From positions 77,574-141,573 of the forward strand of contig JAFAAN010000095.1 in the NCBI GenBank assembly GCA_023426545.1: a stretch of 64,000 bases of DNA, given 5' to 3'. The stretch comes from Pseudomonadota bacterium (lineage in GTDB: Bacteria; Myxococcota; Myxococcia; Myxococcales; Myxococcaceae). Below the pieces are notes generated by a model. That model did not search any database. It was not told where the DNA came from and saw only the letters and a program-made list of their open reading frames with translations. Below, piece by piece: positions 1-8,660 of this stretch. Both the position numbers and the translations under genes were made by a program. How positions within the stretch are numbered: the stretch's first letter is position 1; each line of letters begins with the position of its first letter.

Positions 1-246
1 CTCGGTCTTCGCGGCCTCCAGCTCGCCGAGGATGCGCTGACAGCGCACATACAAGGACTGGCCTTCCGCCGTCAGCGACAGCTTCCGCGTCGTGCGGTGG
101 AGCAGGCGCACGCCCAGCGAGGACTCCAGTTGCATCACCTGCTTGCTCACCGTGGCCTTCGACAGTCCAAGAGACCGGGCCGCGGCGGTGAAGCTGCCAA
201 TGCGAACCACCTCGGCGAACGTGAAGTAAGGCACCACATCTTCCAT
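1..246 (-). CDS. LysR-family transcriptional regulator, N-terminal part
   Basis: The first 82 residues of a LysR-type regulator are present; the gene runs off the left edge, so the effector-binding domain is not visible. The winged helix-turn-helix fills residues 4-62, with the family pattern of SFTAAAR, then LGLSKATVSKQV and LLHRTTRKLSLT. LysR proteins often control a divergently transcribed neighbour, and here the ATG lies 57 bp from the divergent lipoprotein gene at 304, which is therefore a plausible target (inference). The effector cannot be guessed. Confidence 0.9.
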   Translation of the reverse strand, partial: MEDVVPYFTFAEVVRIGSFTAAARSLGLSKATVSKQVMQLESSLGVRLLHRTTRKLSLTAEGQSLYVRCQRILGELEAAKTE

Positions 247-303
247 TTGGCTTCTCCAGGAAACAATCCTTTTCCATACGGCGCGTTGTGTCCACTCCAC
301 GAC

Positions 304-948
304 ATGCCTAAGACAATGCGCATGCGTTCCATCTGGTCCGTGCAGTCGCTGCTCGTGGCGCAGCTCCTGGCCATGGCGGCCTGCACCTCTCCCGAAAGGG
401 AAGCGCCACGGCCTCCGAGCCCCCCTGCGGCGCCAGCCCATGGCATGGCGCAGTCATCCCCGGAGCCCGGCTTCCGCCTGCCCAAGCGCAGTGGCCCCCG
501 GCCCGAGACGAGCGACGCGCCTCCCGGCACGCCGCTCGCGCACATGCAGCTCAGCCAGCAGGCCCCCACGCGGATGCAGGAGCAGCTCTTCCTCCGGGCC
601 GCCGCGCTGCCGGGCGTGCGCGTGGCGCCCAGCGGCATCTCCGTTCCCGGGGCGCGCGCGTTCTGGCTCCATCCCGAGGCCGCGAGAGGCCCCCGCGAGG
701 CGTTCCAGGTGGGCACCGAGTTCGCGCACATCCACCCCGCGCACGACGGCAGCCTCCACATGAAGTTCCCGCCCGCCATGGCCATGCAGGTGTTCCAGCA
801 AGGCTGGGGCGTGCCGCATCCCCGCTCGGGGACGCCCATGGTCTTCGGGCCTCGGACCCCCGAGGAGCTCGAGGTCGTGTGGCAGCTGCTGCTTCGCTCC
901 TACGCCTGGGCCCAGGCGGGCCAGACGGTGGGCCTGCACGTCGAGTGA
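304..948 (+). CDS. Lipoprotein with luciferase-like (DUF5519) domain
   Basis: A 214-residue protein starting with a lipoprotein signal whose lipobox reads LAMAAC, followed by a Pro-rich linker. The C-terminal half matches the small 'luciferase' (DUF5519) domain: an EFAHIHP segment, then DGSLHMKFP, then a GWG-HP segment and a VMV/VVWQLL-like end. Domain function is unknown; the name does not imply light production. The gene is divergent from the LysR gene and may be its target. ATGs at 316 and 322 are equally possible starts because no clear Shine-Dalgarno sequence is visible. The open frame extends back to 97, but that part is antisense to the LysR gene. Confidence 0.72.
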   Translation: MPKTMRMRSIWSVQSLLVAQLLAMAACTSPEREAPRPPSPPAAPAHGMAQSSPEPGFRLPKRSGPRPETSDAPPGTPLAHMQLSQQAPTRMQEQLFLRAAALPGVRVAPSGISVPGARAFWLHPEAARGPREAFQVGTEFAHIHPAHDGSLHMKFPPAMAMQVFQQGWGVPHPRSGTPMVFGPRTPEELEVVWQLLLRSYAWAQAGQTVGLHVE

Positions 949-975
949 TTCACCCTTCACCCACGAGAAACGAGC

Positions 976-1851
976 ATGAGAATCCTTGTCACAGGCGCAA
1001 CTGGCTACATCGGCTCGGCCGTCGTCGACGCGCTCACCCGGGCGGGCCACCAGGCCCTCGGGCTGGCGCGCTCGGATGAAGCACGCAACAAGCTCGCCGC
1101 GCGCGGCGTGCAGGCCCTGGTCGGCGACCTGGCGGATGCCTCGGGACTCGCCGCGCTCACCGAGCAGGTGGACGCGGTCGTCTGGACCGCGACGACCAAC
1201 AGCGAGGCCGTGGACGCGCCGGCCGTCTCCGCGGCGCTGCAGGCCATGGAAGGCACCCGGAAGCGCTTCGTCTACACCAGCGGTGTCTGGGTGCACGGCG
1301 ACACGCGGGGAGCAGTCGTTGACGAGGAGAGCCCGCTCGATGCGGCGGAGCTGGTCGCCTGGAGGCCGGCCATCGAGCAGCGAGTGCTGGGCACGCCGGG
1401 GGTGCGGGGTGTCGTCATCCGCCCGGGCATCGTGTACGGGCGCGCCGGCGGCATCCCCATGATGCTTGCCTCCTCCGCGCGCGATGGCGGCGCGGCCCGC
1501 TACGTGGGCACCGGAGAGAACCGCTGGCCCGTGGTGTTCATCGAGGACCTGGCCCAGCTCTACGTCCGCGCGCTCGAGCAGGCGCCCGCGGGGACCGTGC
1601 TCGTCGCCGTGCAGGGCCCCTCGGTTCAGGTGAAGGAGATTGCCGCCGCCGCGAGCGAGGGCGCGGGGGCCAGGGGCCACACGCTCGCGTGGCCCCTGGA
1701 GGATGCCCGGAAGCAGTTCGGTGCCTTCGCGGACGCGCTGGCGCTGGACCAGCAACTCACGTCCCGGCGCGCGGAGCAGCTGCTGGGGTGGACCCCGAGC
1801 GGGCCGGGCATCCTGGACGAGCTGCGCACCGGCTCCTACGCGCGCCGCTGA
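976..1851 (+). CDS. NAD(P)-dependent SDR-family epimerase/dehydratase-like protein
   Basis: A 291-residue extended/atypical short-chain dehydrogenase. The N-terminal Rossmann motif is GATGYIG at residues 7-13, and the strand around residues 60-75 (DAVVWTATTN) is typical of NAD-binding epimerase-like proteins. The strict YxxxK catalytic pair is not obvious: a YTSGVWVHG segment occupies the usual position, as in many NAD(P)-binding proteins of the atypical SDR5 group. It lies 27 bp after the lipoprotein gene on the same strand, so the two may be co-transcribed. The substrate is unknown. Confidence 0.85.
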   Translation: MRILVTGATGYIGSAVVDALTRAGHQALGLARSDEARNKLAARGVQALVGDLADASGLAALTEQVDAVVWTATTNSEAVDAPAVSAALQAMEGTRKRFVYTSGVWVHGDTRGAVVDEESPLDAAELVAWRPAIEQRVLGTPGVRGVVIRPGIVYGRAGGIPMMLASSARDGGAARYVGTGENRWPVVFIEDLAQLYVRALEQAPAGTVLVAVQGPSVQVKEIAAAASEGAGARGHTLAWPLEDARKQFGAFADALALDQQLTSRRAEQLLGWTPSGPGILDELRTGSYARR

Positions 1852-1946
1852 ATCACAGACGCCAAGGTAGACACCTTCGCCGCGGCTGCGGAGCACGGGG
1901 GAGGTGTGGGCAACGCACAAAGACAGACATGAACAAGGGGGAAACG

Positions 1947-3140
1947 ATGCAGGCAGGGCTTGAAGCAATGGGAGTCGCCATTCCGGAGACGTACGTGGAG
2001 CTGTCGGCTCTCGCCCGGGCGCGGGGGGTGGCGCCGGGCAAGTACGTGGACGGCCTGGGCGTGACGCGCATGTGCGTCCCGCTGGAGGAGGAAGACACGG
2101 TGACGCTGGCGGCCCGCGCGGCGCGGGCGGCGCTGGCGTCGGCCGGGTGCGACGCCTCCGAGGTGGGCATGCTGGTGGTGGGCACCGAGACGGCGGTGGA
2201 CCACTCCAAGCCGGTGTCCTCCTACGTGCAGGGGCTGCTGGGGCTGCCCACGGCCTGCCGCGTGTTCGAGACGAAGCACGCCTGCTACGGCGGCACCGCG
2301 GCCCTGCAGCTGGCGCTCGACTGGGTCCGCTCGGGGAGCGCCCGGGGCAAGAAGGCGCTCATCGTCTGCTCGGACATCGCGCGGTACGGGATTGGGACCC
2401 CGGGCGAGCCCACGCAAGGCGCCGGCGCGGTGGCCATGCTCGTCTCCGAGCAGCCCCGGCTCATCACCTTCGAGGCCGGCAGGAGCGGCGTCTATTCGAA
2501 GGACGTGATGGACTTCTGGCGGCCCCTCTATTCGAAGGACGCGCTGGTGGACGGGCACTACTCGGTGCAGTGCTACCTGGAGGCGCTGGAGGGGGCCTAC
2601 CGTGCCTACCAGGCAACGGGCGCCGGCGACACGGGCGGCGGGCGCTTCTACAGCGACCGCTTCGCGGCGCTCGTCTACCACGTCCCCTACGGGAAGATGT
2701 CCCGCAAGGCCCACCGCCACCTGCGGACGCTCGACGGAGACCCGGCTCCGGATGACAGCTTCGACAGGCTGGTGGGCAGCAGCCTCGTGCTGCCCTCCCA
2801 GGTCGGCAACATCTACACGGGCTCCATGTACCTGGCGCTGGCCAGCCTCCTGGGAACCTCCCGGGAGGACCTGTCCGGCAAACGCGTGGGCCTCTTCTCC
2901 TACGGCAGCGGCGCGTGCGCCGAGTTCTTCAGCGGCGTGGTGCAGCCCAAGGCCCAGGAGCGCGTGAAGGCCCTGGGCCTGGAGCTGCTCCTGGAGCGAC
3001 GCCGTGCGCTCTCCATCCCGGAGTACGAGGACGTGATGCGCGCGCGCGAGCGGCTGGATGAGCGCCCCGTCACCGACACCCCCGGCACGGGCTTCCGCTA
3101 CCAGGGCACGCGCGACCACAAGCGCATCTACGCAAGCTGA
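1947..3140 (+). CDS. mvaS: Hydroxymethylglutaryl-CoA synthase
   Basis: A 397-residue HMG-CoA synthase, which condenses acetyl-CoA with acetoacetyl-CoA to give HMG-CoA for the mevalonate route; in myxobacteria HMG-CoA also feeds isovaleryl-CoA and branched lipid formation. The catalytic triad is visible: Glu81 in GTETAVDHSK, Cys113 in KHACYGG and His245 in YHVPYGK. I chose ATG 1947 over the in-frame ATG 1929 because a strong AAGGGGG lies about 5 bases ahead of it and the N-terminus then aligns with the family start. The next gene encodes a polyisoprenoid-binding-type protein 34 bp downstream, suggesting an isoprenoid link. Confidence 0.92.
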   Translation: MQAGLEAMGVAIPETYVELSALARARGVAPGKYVDGLGVTRMCVPLEEEDTVTLAARAARAALASAGCDASEVGMLVVGTETAVDHSKPVSSYVQGLLGLPTACRVFETKHACYGGTAALQLALDWVRSGSARGKKALIVCSDIARYGIGTPGEPTQGAGAVAMLVSEQPRLITFEAGRSGVYSKDVMDFWRPLYSKDALVDGHYSVQCYLEALEGAYRAYQATGAGDTGGGRFYSDRFAALVYHVPYGKMSRKAHRHLRTLDGDPAPDDSFDRLVGSSLVLPSQVGNIYTGSMYLALASLLGTSREDLSGKRVGLFSYGSGACAEFFSGVVQPKAQERVKALGLELLLERRRALSIPEYEDVMRARERLDERPVTDTPGTGFRYQGTRDHKRIYAS

Positions 3141-3174
3141 GTCTCACCGAATCCCTTCACTGGAGCGCAACACC

Positions 3175-3801
3175 ATGAAGCTGTCCCTGATGTCCCTGAC
3201 CGCCGCCATCCTCGTGCTGCCCTCGCTCGCCTACGGCGCTGAGTACGAGATTGACTCGACCAATTCGGTCGCCCTCTTCTCCGTGAAGCACATGATGGTG
3301 TCCAACGTCCGCGGGACCTTCACCAAGGTGACGGGCACGGCCCACATCGACGAGAAGGACCTCACGAAGTCGAAGGTCGATGCGACCATCGACGCCTCCA
3401 CCGTCAACACCAACGACGCCAAGCGCGACGAGCACCTGCGAGCCCCGGACTTCTTCGATACGGCGAAGTACCCCACCATCACCTTCAAGTCGACGAAGGT
3501 GGAGAAGGCCCGCGCGGGGCTGAAGGTGACGGGCAACCTCACGATTCGCGGCGTGACGAAGCCCGTGGTCCTGGACGTGGATGGCTTCGACACCGTGTCG
3601 AAGGACCCCTACGGCAACACCAAGCGCGGCGGGGCCGCCACCACGAAGATCAACCGCAAGGACTTCGGCCTGAGCTGGAACGCCTTGCTGGAGACGGGCG
3701 GCATGGCGGTGGGTGAGGAGGTCACCATCACCCTCGACATCCAGATGAACCAGAAGCGCCCCGCGCAGCCCGCACCGGCGGCCACGAACAGCGCGCCATA
3801 G
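3175..3801 (+). CDS. YceI-family periplasmic polyisoprenoid-binding protein
   Basis: A 208-residue protein with a Sec signal peptide (MKLSLMSLTAAILVLPSLAYGA, cleavage after about residue 22). The YceI/TT1802 lipocalin-like fold follows: a start like YEIDSTNSVALFSVKHMMVSNVRGTF, a centre with HLRAPDFFDTAKYPTITF and an end with KDFGLSWN. Family members bind polyprenyl chains in the periplasm. It sits 34 bp after HMG-CoA synthase and is probably in the same transcript. The last about 15 residues are a Pro/Ala-rich tail. Confidence 0.92.
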   Translation: MKLSLMSLTAAILVLPSLAYGAEYEIDSTNSVALFSVKHMMVSNVRGTFTKVTGTAHIDEKDLTKSKVDATIDASTVNTNDAKRDEHLRAPDFFDTAKYPTITFKSTKVEKARAGLKVTGNLTIRGVTKPVVLDVDGFDTVSKDPYGNTKRGGAATTKINRKDFGLSWNALLETGGMAVGEEVTITLDIQMNQKRPAQPAPAATNSAP

Positions 3802-3839
3802 CGGCATCGGCCTCCTTCCCTTCCGCACGAGGTACCACC

Positions 3840-3861
3840 GGCGCCTGTCCCGGACGGCGCC
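3840..3861 (+). terminator. Hairpin after the YceI gene
   Basis: GGCGCC at 3840-3845 pairs with GGCGCC at 3856-3861, and inside it GTC pairs with GAC around a 3-base loop, giving about nine base pairs with one bulged T. It lies 38 bp past the YceI stop. There is no T run, so intrinsic termination is uncertain. Confidence 0.4.
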
Positions 3862-3884
3862 GCCTTGTCGAGAGAGCCCGCGAT

Positions 3885-4820
3885 ATGGCCCGCACCAGCC
3901 GCCCCCTTCCCGTGAGCAGACAGGTGACGCTCGAGAACCGGCGCAGGCACTGCGCCGCGTGCGGCGGGAAGGCGTCAGCGGATTACCAGGCACGCCGCAA
4001 CGTGGTGACGCTGTCGGGCGCCGTCGCGCTCAAGGTGCAGGTGCGCGTCTGCCACCGCGAGGACTGTCCGCTGTACCTGCGGGCCATCCGCGCCGAGGAA
4101 GAAGGCCTGTGGGTCCTGCCGGATCACAAGTTCGGCCTGGACGTCATGGCCCTCATCGGAGCGCTGCGCAACCTGGAGCAACGCAGCGTCCCCTTCATCC
4201 ACGCTGCCCTGCGCGCGCGGGGCATCCCCATCTCCGAGCGGAGCGTCACGAACCTCATCGACCGTTACGAGCACCTGCTGGCCCTGCGCGTCGCGGACAG
4301 CCCTGACATCCAGGCGGTCATCCACAAGCTGGGCCGGGTCGTGCTCGGCATTGGCGGTCTGCCCGGTGGGCGTGGCGACGAATGGCTCTGGGTGCTCCGG
4401 GACTGCCTTTCGGGCGTGGTGCTGGCGGCCCGAAACCTGGCGGAGTGCAGCACCTCGGCGCTGGGGCCGCTCATCGAAGAGGTGGCCAGCGCCCTGCCCG
4501 TCCCCATCACCGGTGTCATCTCCAGTGGCCAGGAGGGGATTGCTTGCGCGGTGGCCGCGGCGCTGCCGGGCGTCCCTCATGAGCTCCGGCAGCCACGCGC
4601 GTGCTGCAGGAGCCAGGACGCCACCGTCTTCTCCGGCTGCCCGCCGCCAGCCGTCCACCTCCACGTCAGCGCGGCGACCGCCGCCGATCCCCGCCTTCCC
4701 CATGCCGTCCATCCGAATGAACACGCACCTCAACGCCCTCTGCACCGCCATGCTCCTGCTCGCAGCGCCCAGTACCCTGGGTGCGGAGCCGCGGCGACCG
4801 CCGCACAGCCTGACCTATGA
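3885..4820 (+). pseudogene. Degenerate, truncated transposase remnant
   Basis: The first about 236 residues resemble the N-terminal half of a DDE transposase found in many bacteria: a zinc-like C-x2-C with a later CHREDC, an ISERSVTNLIDRYEHL helix region and WVLRDCLSGVVLAARNL. Homology appears to stop near 4592, just after GVPHELRQ, where a QFH-containing segment would normally follow. The rest of the frame is unrelated sequence running into the next gene. The catalytic Asp positions look lost: IGG instead of the usual IDG, and SSGQE instead of SDGQE (judged from memory of the family). I see no flanking inverted repeats. It is almost certainly inactive. Confidence 0.7.
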
Positions 4821-5544
4821 GACGTATGCCTACTCAGGAACGCTCGGCGGACAGGCCACCACGGTGCTCGCCCCCGCGCTCTTCGCCAACATCGCGCTCT
4901 CCGAGCGCTGGAGCCTCAACGCGGCCTGGCTCTTCGCCTTTACCCCCGCTCGCGCTGGCGGGCGCACCGCGTTCCAAGCAGGCAATCCCTCCATCGGGCT
5001 CGGCACCGTCCTCTGGGACGACGTCATCAAGGTGCGCACGGGGGCGGGCTGGGTGCTCCCCTTCACCCTCCTCACCAACCCGGACGCCTTCGGCTCGGCC
5101 CTCCTGAAGCGCGCCGCGACACTCCGGGGCAACAGCGGCTTCAGCCTCGTGGCTCCCGGGCTGCTGGGGCTCACCCCCTGGGCGGACGTCAGCTGGCGGA
5201 AGGGCCGGCTGCGGCTCGGCCTGGATGGCCGCCTGCCCATGTCCGTCCAGCTCTCCGAGGAGCGCGGCCGGCGCGCGGACGCCGTGCTGCAGTTCTCCGG
5301 CGCGGCGAACGTGGACGTCTCGTCCCACGTCGACGCCGGAGCCACGCTCCAGGCCATCTATGTCACGACCGCGGCGCCGCAGGTGGACCCCACCCACTTC
5401 GCGCTCATTCCCCACGTCCGCCTGACAGGCGATGCGGGCTTCGCCGAGGCCCGGCTCGTCGTCAACCTGGACGCGCCCCTGGGCTTCAGCTTCTCACGCG
5501 GCGGGCTCTGGGCCGCGGCGCTCGCGCTGGGAACCACCCTCTGA
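4717..5544 (+). CDS. Predicted outer-membrane/periplasmic protein of unknown function
   Basis: A 275-residue protein with a signal peptide ending about residue 22 (ALCTAMLLLAAPSTLGA), then alternating hydrophobic strands and short turns (for example WSLNAAWLFAFTP, IKVRTGAGWVLPF, GFSLVAPGLLGLTPWADVSW) ending in a Leu. This is the pattern of a beta-barrel or transporter-like envelope protein; I do not recognise a family. ATG 4702 is an alternative start, five residues longer. It begins just after the transposase remnant, so upstream sequence may have been rearranged. It is followed by a transporter gene 16 bp away. Confidence 0.7.
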   Translation: MNTHLNALCTAMLLLAAPSTLGAEPRRPPHSLTYETYAYSGTLGGQATTVLAPALFANIALSERWSLNAAWLFAFTPARAGGRTAFQAGNPSIGLGTVLWDDVIKVRTGAGWVLPFTLLTNPDAFGSALLKRAATLRGNSGFSLVAPGLLGLTPWADVSWRKGRLRLGLDGRLPMSVQLSEERGRRADAVLQFSGAANVDVSSHVDAGATLQAIYVTTAAPQVDPTHFALIPHVRLTGDAGFAEARLVVNLDAPLGFSFSRGGLWAAALALGTTL

Positions 5545-5560
5545 CGACGGCGCCCCCTCC

Positions 5561-6478
5561 ATGCAGACTCCCATCGCCTCCGGGTCCAGGCTCCGCCAGT
5601 TCAGCAACGCTCCCCTCCTGCTGCTGGTCATCACGGGCGTGCTGCTGGGCAGCATGCTGCCCATGTCACGCATCGCCCGGGCGGAGGGCTGGACGCCGCT
5701 GGCCTTCGCCTTCTGGCCCGCGCTCGGCAGCGGGTTGGCGCTGGTCGCCGCGGCGGGCCGCGCCGGGTCCGGGGCCGCCACGACGTGGCCGGTGCTCCGC
5801 TACAGCCTCATCGCGGGCGTTCTCAGCGTGGCCATCCCCAACACCGTGACGTTCATCGTCATACAGCGCGCCGGGACCAGCATGACGTCGCTGGTGTATA
5901 CGCTGCCGCCGCTCTTCACATACGCGTTCGCCTGGGGGCTGGGCATCGAGCGCTACCAGCCGCTCCGCCTGGCGGGAATCCTGGTCGGGCTGGTGGGCGC
6001 CGCGCTCCTGGTGCTGAGCCGCGAGTCCTCGGGCGGCCTGGATTCCTCGGCGTGGCTGGTGCTGGCGCTCTGCACGCCCATCAGCATCGCCGCGGGGAAC
6101 GTCTACCGGAAGCTCCACATGCCCCCCAACGTGGAGTCCAGCCTCCTGGCCGGGGGCATGCTGCTGGGCGGCTCGCTCACGCTGCTCCCGCTGCAGTTGA
6201 CGAACGGTGGCGCCCTGGCAGCCAGCCCCGCAGCGTGGGCCATCATCGCGGCGCAGTGTGTCTTCACCAGCCTTGGCTACCGCGTCTACTTCCATTTCCA
6301 GCGCGTCGCCGACCCTGTGTACTTCAGCCAGTTCGGCTACGTCCTGTCGGCGACGGGCGTGCTCTCCGGGTTGCTCTTCTTCAATGAGCAACTGGGCCTG
6401 CCCACGCTGCTGGCCATGGGGGTCATCGTGGCGGGCATCGCCCTGGTCAACCTGCGCCCGGGCGTGAAGCGCGCCTGA
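5561..6478 (+). CDS. EamA/DMT-family transporter
   Basis: A 305-residue drug/metabolite transporter-type permease with about ten hydrophobic helices in two EamA repeats: LLLLVITGVLLGSMLP, then VAIPNTVTFIVIQRAG, GILVGLVGAALLVLS at the end of the first repeat, and TLLAMGVIVAGIALVNLRPG at the end of the second. The family exports amino acids, metabolites or drugs at the inner membrane; the substrate here is unknown. It is likely co-transcribed with the upstream envelope protein (16-bp gap) and converges on the OsmC gene. Confidence 0.9.
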   Translation: MQTPIASGSRLRQFSNAPLLLLVITGVLLGSMLPMSRIARAEGWTPLAFAFWPALGSGLALVAAAGRAGSGAATTWPVLRYSLIAGVLSVAIPNTVTFIVIQRAGTSMTSLVYTLPPLFTYAFAWGLGIERYQPLRLAGILVGLVGAALLVLSRESSGGLDSSAWLVLALCTPISIAAGNVYRKLHMPPNVESSLLAGGMLLGGSLTLLPLQLTNGGALAASPAAWAIIAAQCVFTSLGYRVYFHFQRVADPVYFSQFGYVLSATGVLSGLLFFNEQLGLPTLLAMGVIVAGIALVNLRPGVKRA

Positions 6479-6491
6479 GCCCCCCGGGGGC

Positions 6492-6509
6492 CCGCGCCAG
6501 CAGGCGCGG
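6492..6509. terminator. Hairpin between convergent genes
   Basis: CCGCGCC at 6492-6498 and GGCGCGG at 6503-6509 form a perfect 7-bp stem with an AGCA loop, centred in the 58-bp gap between the converging transporter and OsmC genes. There is no T run on either side; it may act as a bidirectional transcript end. Confidence 0.4.
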
Positions 6510-6536
6510 CGCCTCGGAGGGCCGGAGGGCGCGCCC

Positions 6537-6971
6537 TCAGTCCGGATAGCTGAAGGACAGCGGCAGCTTCACGTCGGGGTGGAGGCTGCGGGCCACCGGG
6601 CACTCGCGGCCCACCGCCTCCAGCTTCGCCCGCTGCTCGGCGGACAGGCCCGCCGGCATCTGGATGTCCAGCACCAGCTCGGCGATGCGCCGCGGCGGCG
6701 GCGTCATGCGCTTCTCCACCCGAGCGCTCACCTCGCCCAGGGGGATGCCCTCGCGCGAGGCGAACAGGTGCATCGTCGTCACCGCGCACGACATCAGCGC
6801 CGCGCCCACCAGGTCCGTGGGCGAGAAGCTGCCGCCGGTGCCGCCGTTGTCACGCGGCGCTTCCGTCTGGCTCACCGTGCCGGAGGGGCCGTGGGTGAGC
6901 TGCGTCTTGAACTGGGGCTGGCTGACCAGGGTCATCACCACGCCCGTGGCGGGAGTCTGCGGCTGGCTCAT
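6537..6971 (-). CDS. OsmC-family peroxiredoxin-like protein
   Basis: A 144-residue OsmC/YhfA-type protein. The two redox cysteines are present: Cys62 in ALMSCAVTTM and Cys124 in GRECPVARSL, and the substrate-pocket segment GGSFSPTDLVGAAL precedes the first. Such proteins reduce organic hydroperoxides or handle reactive sulfur in the cytoplasm. The RRIAELVLDIQMPAGLSAEQRAKLE region is typical of the YhfA-like branch. It lies 28 bp downstream of the deoxyhypusine-synthase-like gene and may share its transcript. Confidence 0.92.
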   Translation of the reverse strand: MSQPQTPATGVVMTLVSQPQFKTQLTHGPSGTVSQTEAPRDNGGTGGSFSPTDLVGAALMSCAVTTMHLFASREGIPLGEVSARVEKRMTPPPRRIAELVLDIQMPAGLSAEQRAKLEAVGRECPVARSLHPDVKLPLSFSYPD

Positions 6972-6999
6972 GTCGGCGCTCCTGGGGACTCGGGTGGCT

Positions 7000-8223
7000 C
7001 TAGCGGACGAACGCGTCGTGCTTCTTCGCGTCGGCCTCGGTGGAAGGCTCCGCGTCCTCCACGCTCCAGTCCAGCGTCTTCATCAACGACTTGCGGCGCT
7101 TCTGCACGTCCGTGTCGAGGAGCTTGATGGCGTCCTCCATCCGGTCCATCAGCCGCATCGGCTTGCGCTTGTGCTTCGGCTCGTTCAGCAGCGCATGCGT
7201 CAGCCAGGGGAACACCGCCGTCACGTCGCAGTGCACGTACACCGAGCCCGTCTCCACCGCCTCCACGGAGACCTTGCCCCAGGTGTGGCCTTCACCGGCC
7301 GGGCAGCTGGACAGCGCGCCGTTGTCCACCGGGTCCACGCAGAACTGCACGTCGATGTCGAAGCCCTGCGTGGGGACGTTGAGAATCTGGTCCAGCAGCG
7401 GCTCGCCCTGGAGCGTGTAGTTCTTGGGCACGCCACCACCCAGAATCCAGATGGCCAGCTGCTTGCTGCCGTTCTGGCGGCAGAAGTGCTGCATGGCGGC
7501 CATGGAGTAGACGTCGTCGTTGATGTCGATCTCGAACTTGAAGTCCGCGCCCAGCAGCCGCTTGAGCTTCACCACGTTGAGGAAGATGGAGCCGTCCTGC
7601 ACCGCGCCCACCCAGATGGGCACCGCGTGCTTGTAGGCCGTGGACAGGAGCGACGGCTGCTTCACGCCCAGCTTCTTCTCGATCTGGTGGATGGCCTTGC
7701 CCAGCAGGTAGTGGAACTCCGGCGTGGTCATCTTCCGCTGGAACTCCGGGCCACGGACGATGGCGGAGAACAGCCGGTCGGTGTCCAGCAGCGCCTCCTC
7801 CCAGAAGCCCAGGTCGTAGATGCGGATGATGCGCGCCAGCCGGTACTGGAGGTCGCCCGCGTTCGGGTTCACCTCGCGGATGGCGTGGCCGATGACGCGG
7901 TGGGCGTCATGGTAGAGGTTGGCGCCCGTGGTGGTGATGGCGGAGATGGCGCCCTTCTCGATGAGCGGAATGATGCAGCTCTGGTGCAGCCCCGCGGGCG
8001 TCATCGCGCCGGACATCGTGAGGAAGACGGACGCGTCCTGCTCCAGGGACTTCGACATCAGCTCGAACGCGGTGCGCTCCTGGCGCCCCACATAGGCGCT
8101 GAAGGCGTGCGCGAGCAGCTCCGCCGGCTTTTCCTTGCCGGTGATGGGACGGGGATCTGCCTTGCGCGCCGCGGAGTACGCGGCGCGAAGGGACTTCTTC
8201 GGGGTCGAGGAGGGCTTGGCCAT
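7000..8223 (-). CDS. Deoxyhypusine synthase-like protein
   Basis: A 407-residue member of the deoxyhypusine synthase family. Family signatures are clear: FLTMSGAMTPAGL near 67-79, TTTGANLYHD near 97-106, ILGGGVPKNY near 260-269, and the catalytic region ending HTWGKV, where Lys317 corresponds to the lysine that carries the aminobutyl intermediate. In eukaryotes and archaea the target is eIF5A, which bacteria lack; bacterial homologues instead make polyamines such as homospermidine or guanidino analogues (family knowledge). The acceptor here is undetermined. Start is the ATG giving MAKPSSTPKK; upstream extensions overlap the next small gene's region. Confidence 0.9.
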   Translation of the reverse strand: MAKPSSTPKKSLRAAYSAARKADPRPITGKEKPAELLAHAFSAYVGRQERTAFELMSKSLEQDASVFLTMSGAMTPAGLHQSCIIPLIEKGAISAITTTGANLYHDAHRVIGHAIREVNPNAGDLQYRLARIIRIYDLGFWEEALLDTDRLFSAIVRGPEFQRKMTTPEFHYLLGKAIHQIEKKLGVKQPSLLSTAYKHAVPIWVGAVQDGSIFLNVVKLKRLLGADFKFEIDINDDVYSMAAMQHFCRQNGSKQLAIWILGGGVPKNYTLQGEPLLDQILNVPTQGFDIDVQFCVDPVDNGALSSCPAGEGHTWGKVSVEAVETGSVYVHCDVTAVFPWLTHALLNEPKHKRKPMRLMDRMEDAIKLLDTDVQKRRKSLMKTLDWSVEDAEPSTEADAKKHDAFVR

Positions 8224-8257
8224 GGCGCGGCGACATACCATCCGACCGGCCCCAGCT

Positions 8258-8542
8258 CTACTTGTTGCGCTTCCGGGCCGTGCCGGAGACCTTGGCGGGA
8301 GCCTCGGGGACGCGCTCGGGGGCGCCGAGCACCTGGGCCCGCACCTGCTCGGCCGGCAGATGGGATGTGTCCGCCATGACACAGGAGACGAAGGCCAGCT
8401 CCGCCAGGGCCCGGCGGGCACGCTGACGCACCGCAGGGTCTTCCGAGGTCAGGACGTCGGTGGCGGACGCGATGTAGCTGCTCGCCAGCGACTCGAAGAG
8501 GTACACGCGGTTCTCGATGGTCGAATCAGACTTCTTTCCCAT
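8258..8542 (-). CDS. Small conserved-looking protein of unknown function
   Basis: A 94-residue protein, ATG start, mainly helical with a long Ala/Arg-rich helix (residues 10-55) and a basic tail ending RKRNK. I recognise no domain. It is 34 bp upstream of the deoxyhypusine-synthase-like gene on the same strand, so the two are probably co-transcribed. It is kept as a gene because it has codon usage like its neighbours, a clean start and no competing reading on the other strand. Confidence 0.6.
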   Translation of the reverse strand: MGKKSDSTIENRVYLFESLASSYIASATDVLTSEDPAVRQRARRALAELAFVSCVMADTSHLPAEQVRAQVLGAPERVPEAPAKVSGTARKRNK

Positions 8543-8660
8543 AGGCCCCCGACAGTAGGCACACCCCGGTTGGCGGCGGCACCCCCATGCCGCAAGTTGG
8601 TGTGAAACCCGGCACAGGTCGCGTAAGGGACAGGACGCACCTCACACCCGGGAGCCCGCT

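Noticed and set aside
97..303. N-terminal extension of the luciferase-domain lipoprotein frame
   Set aside because: It is antisense to the LysR gene and would bury the lipoprotein signal.
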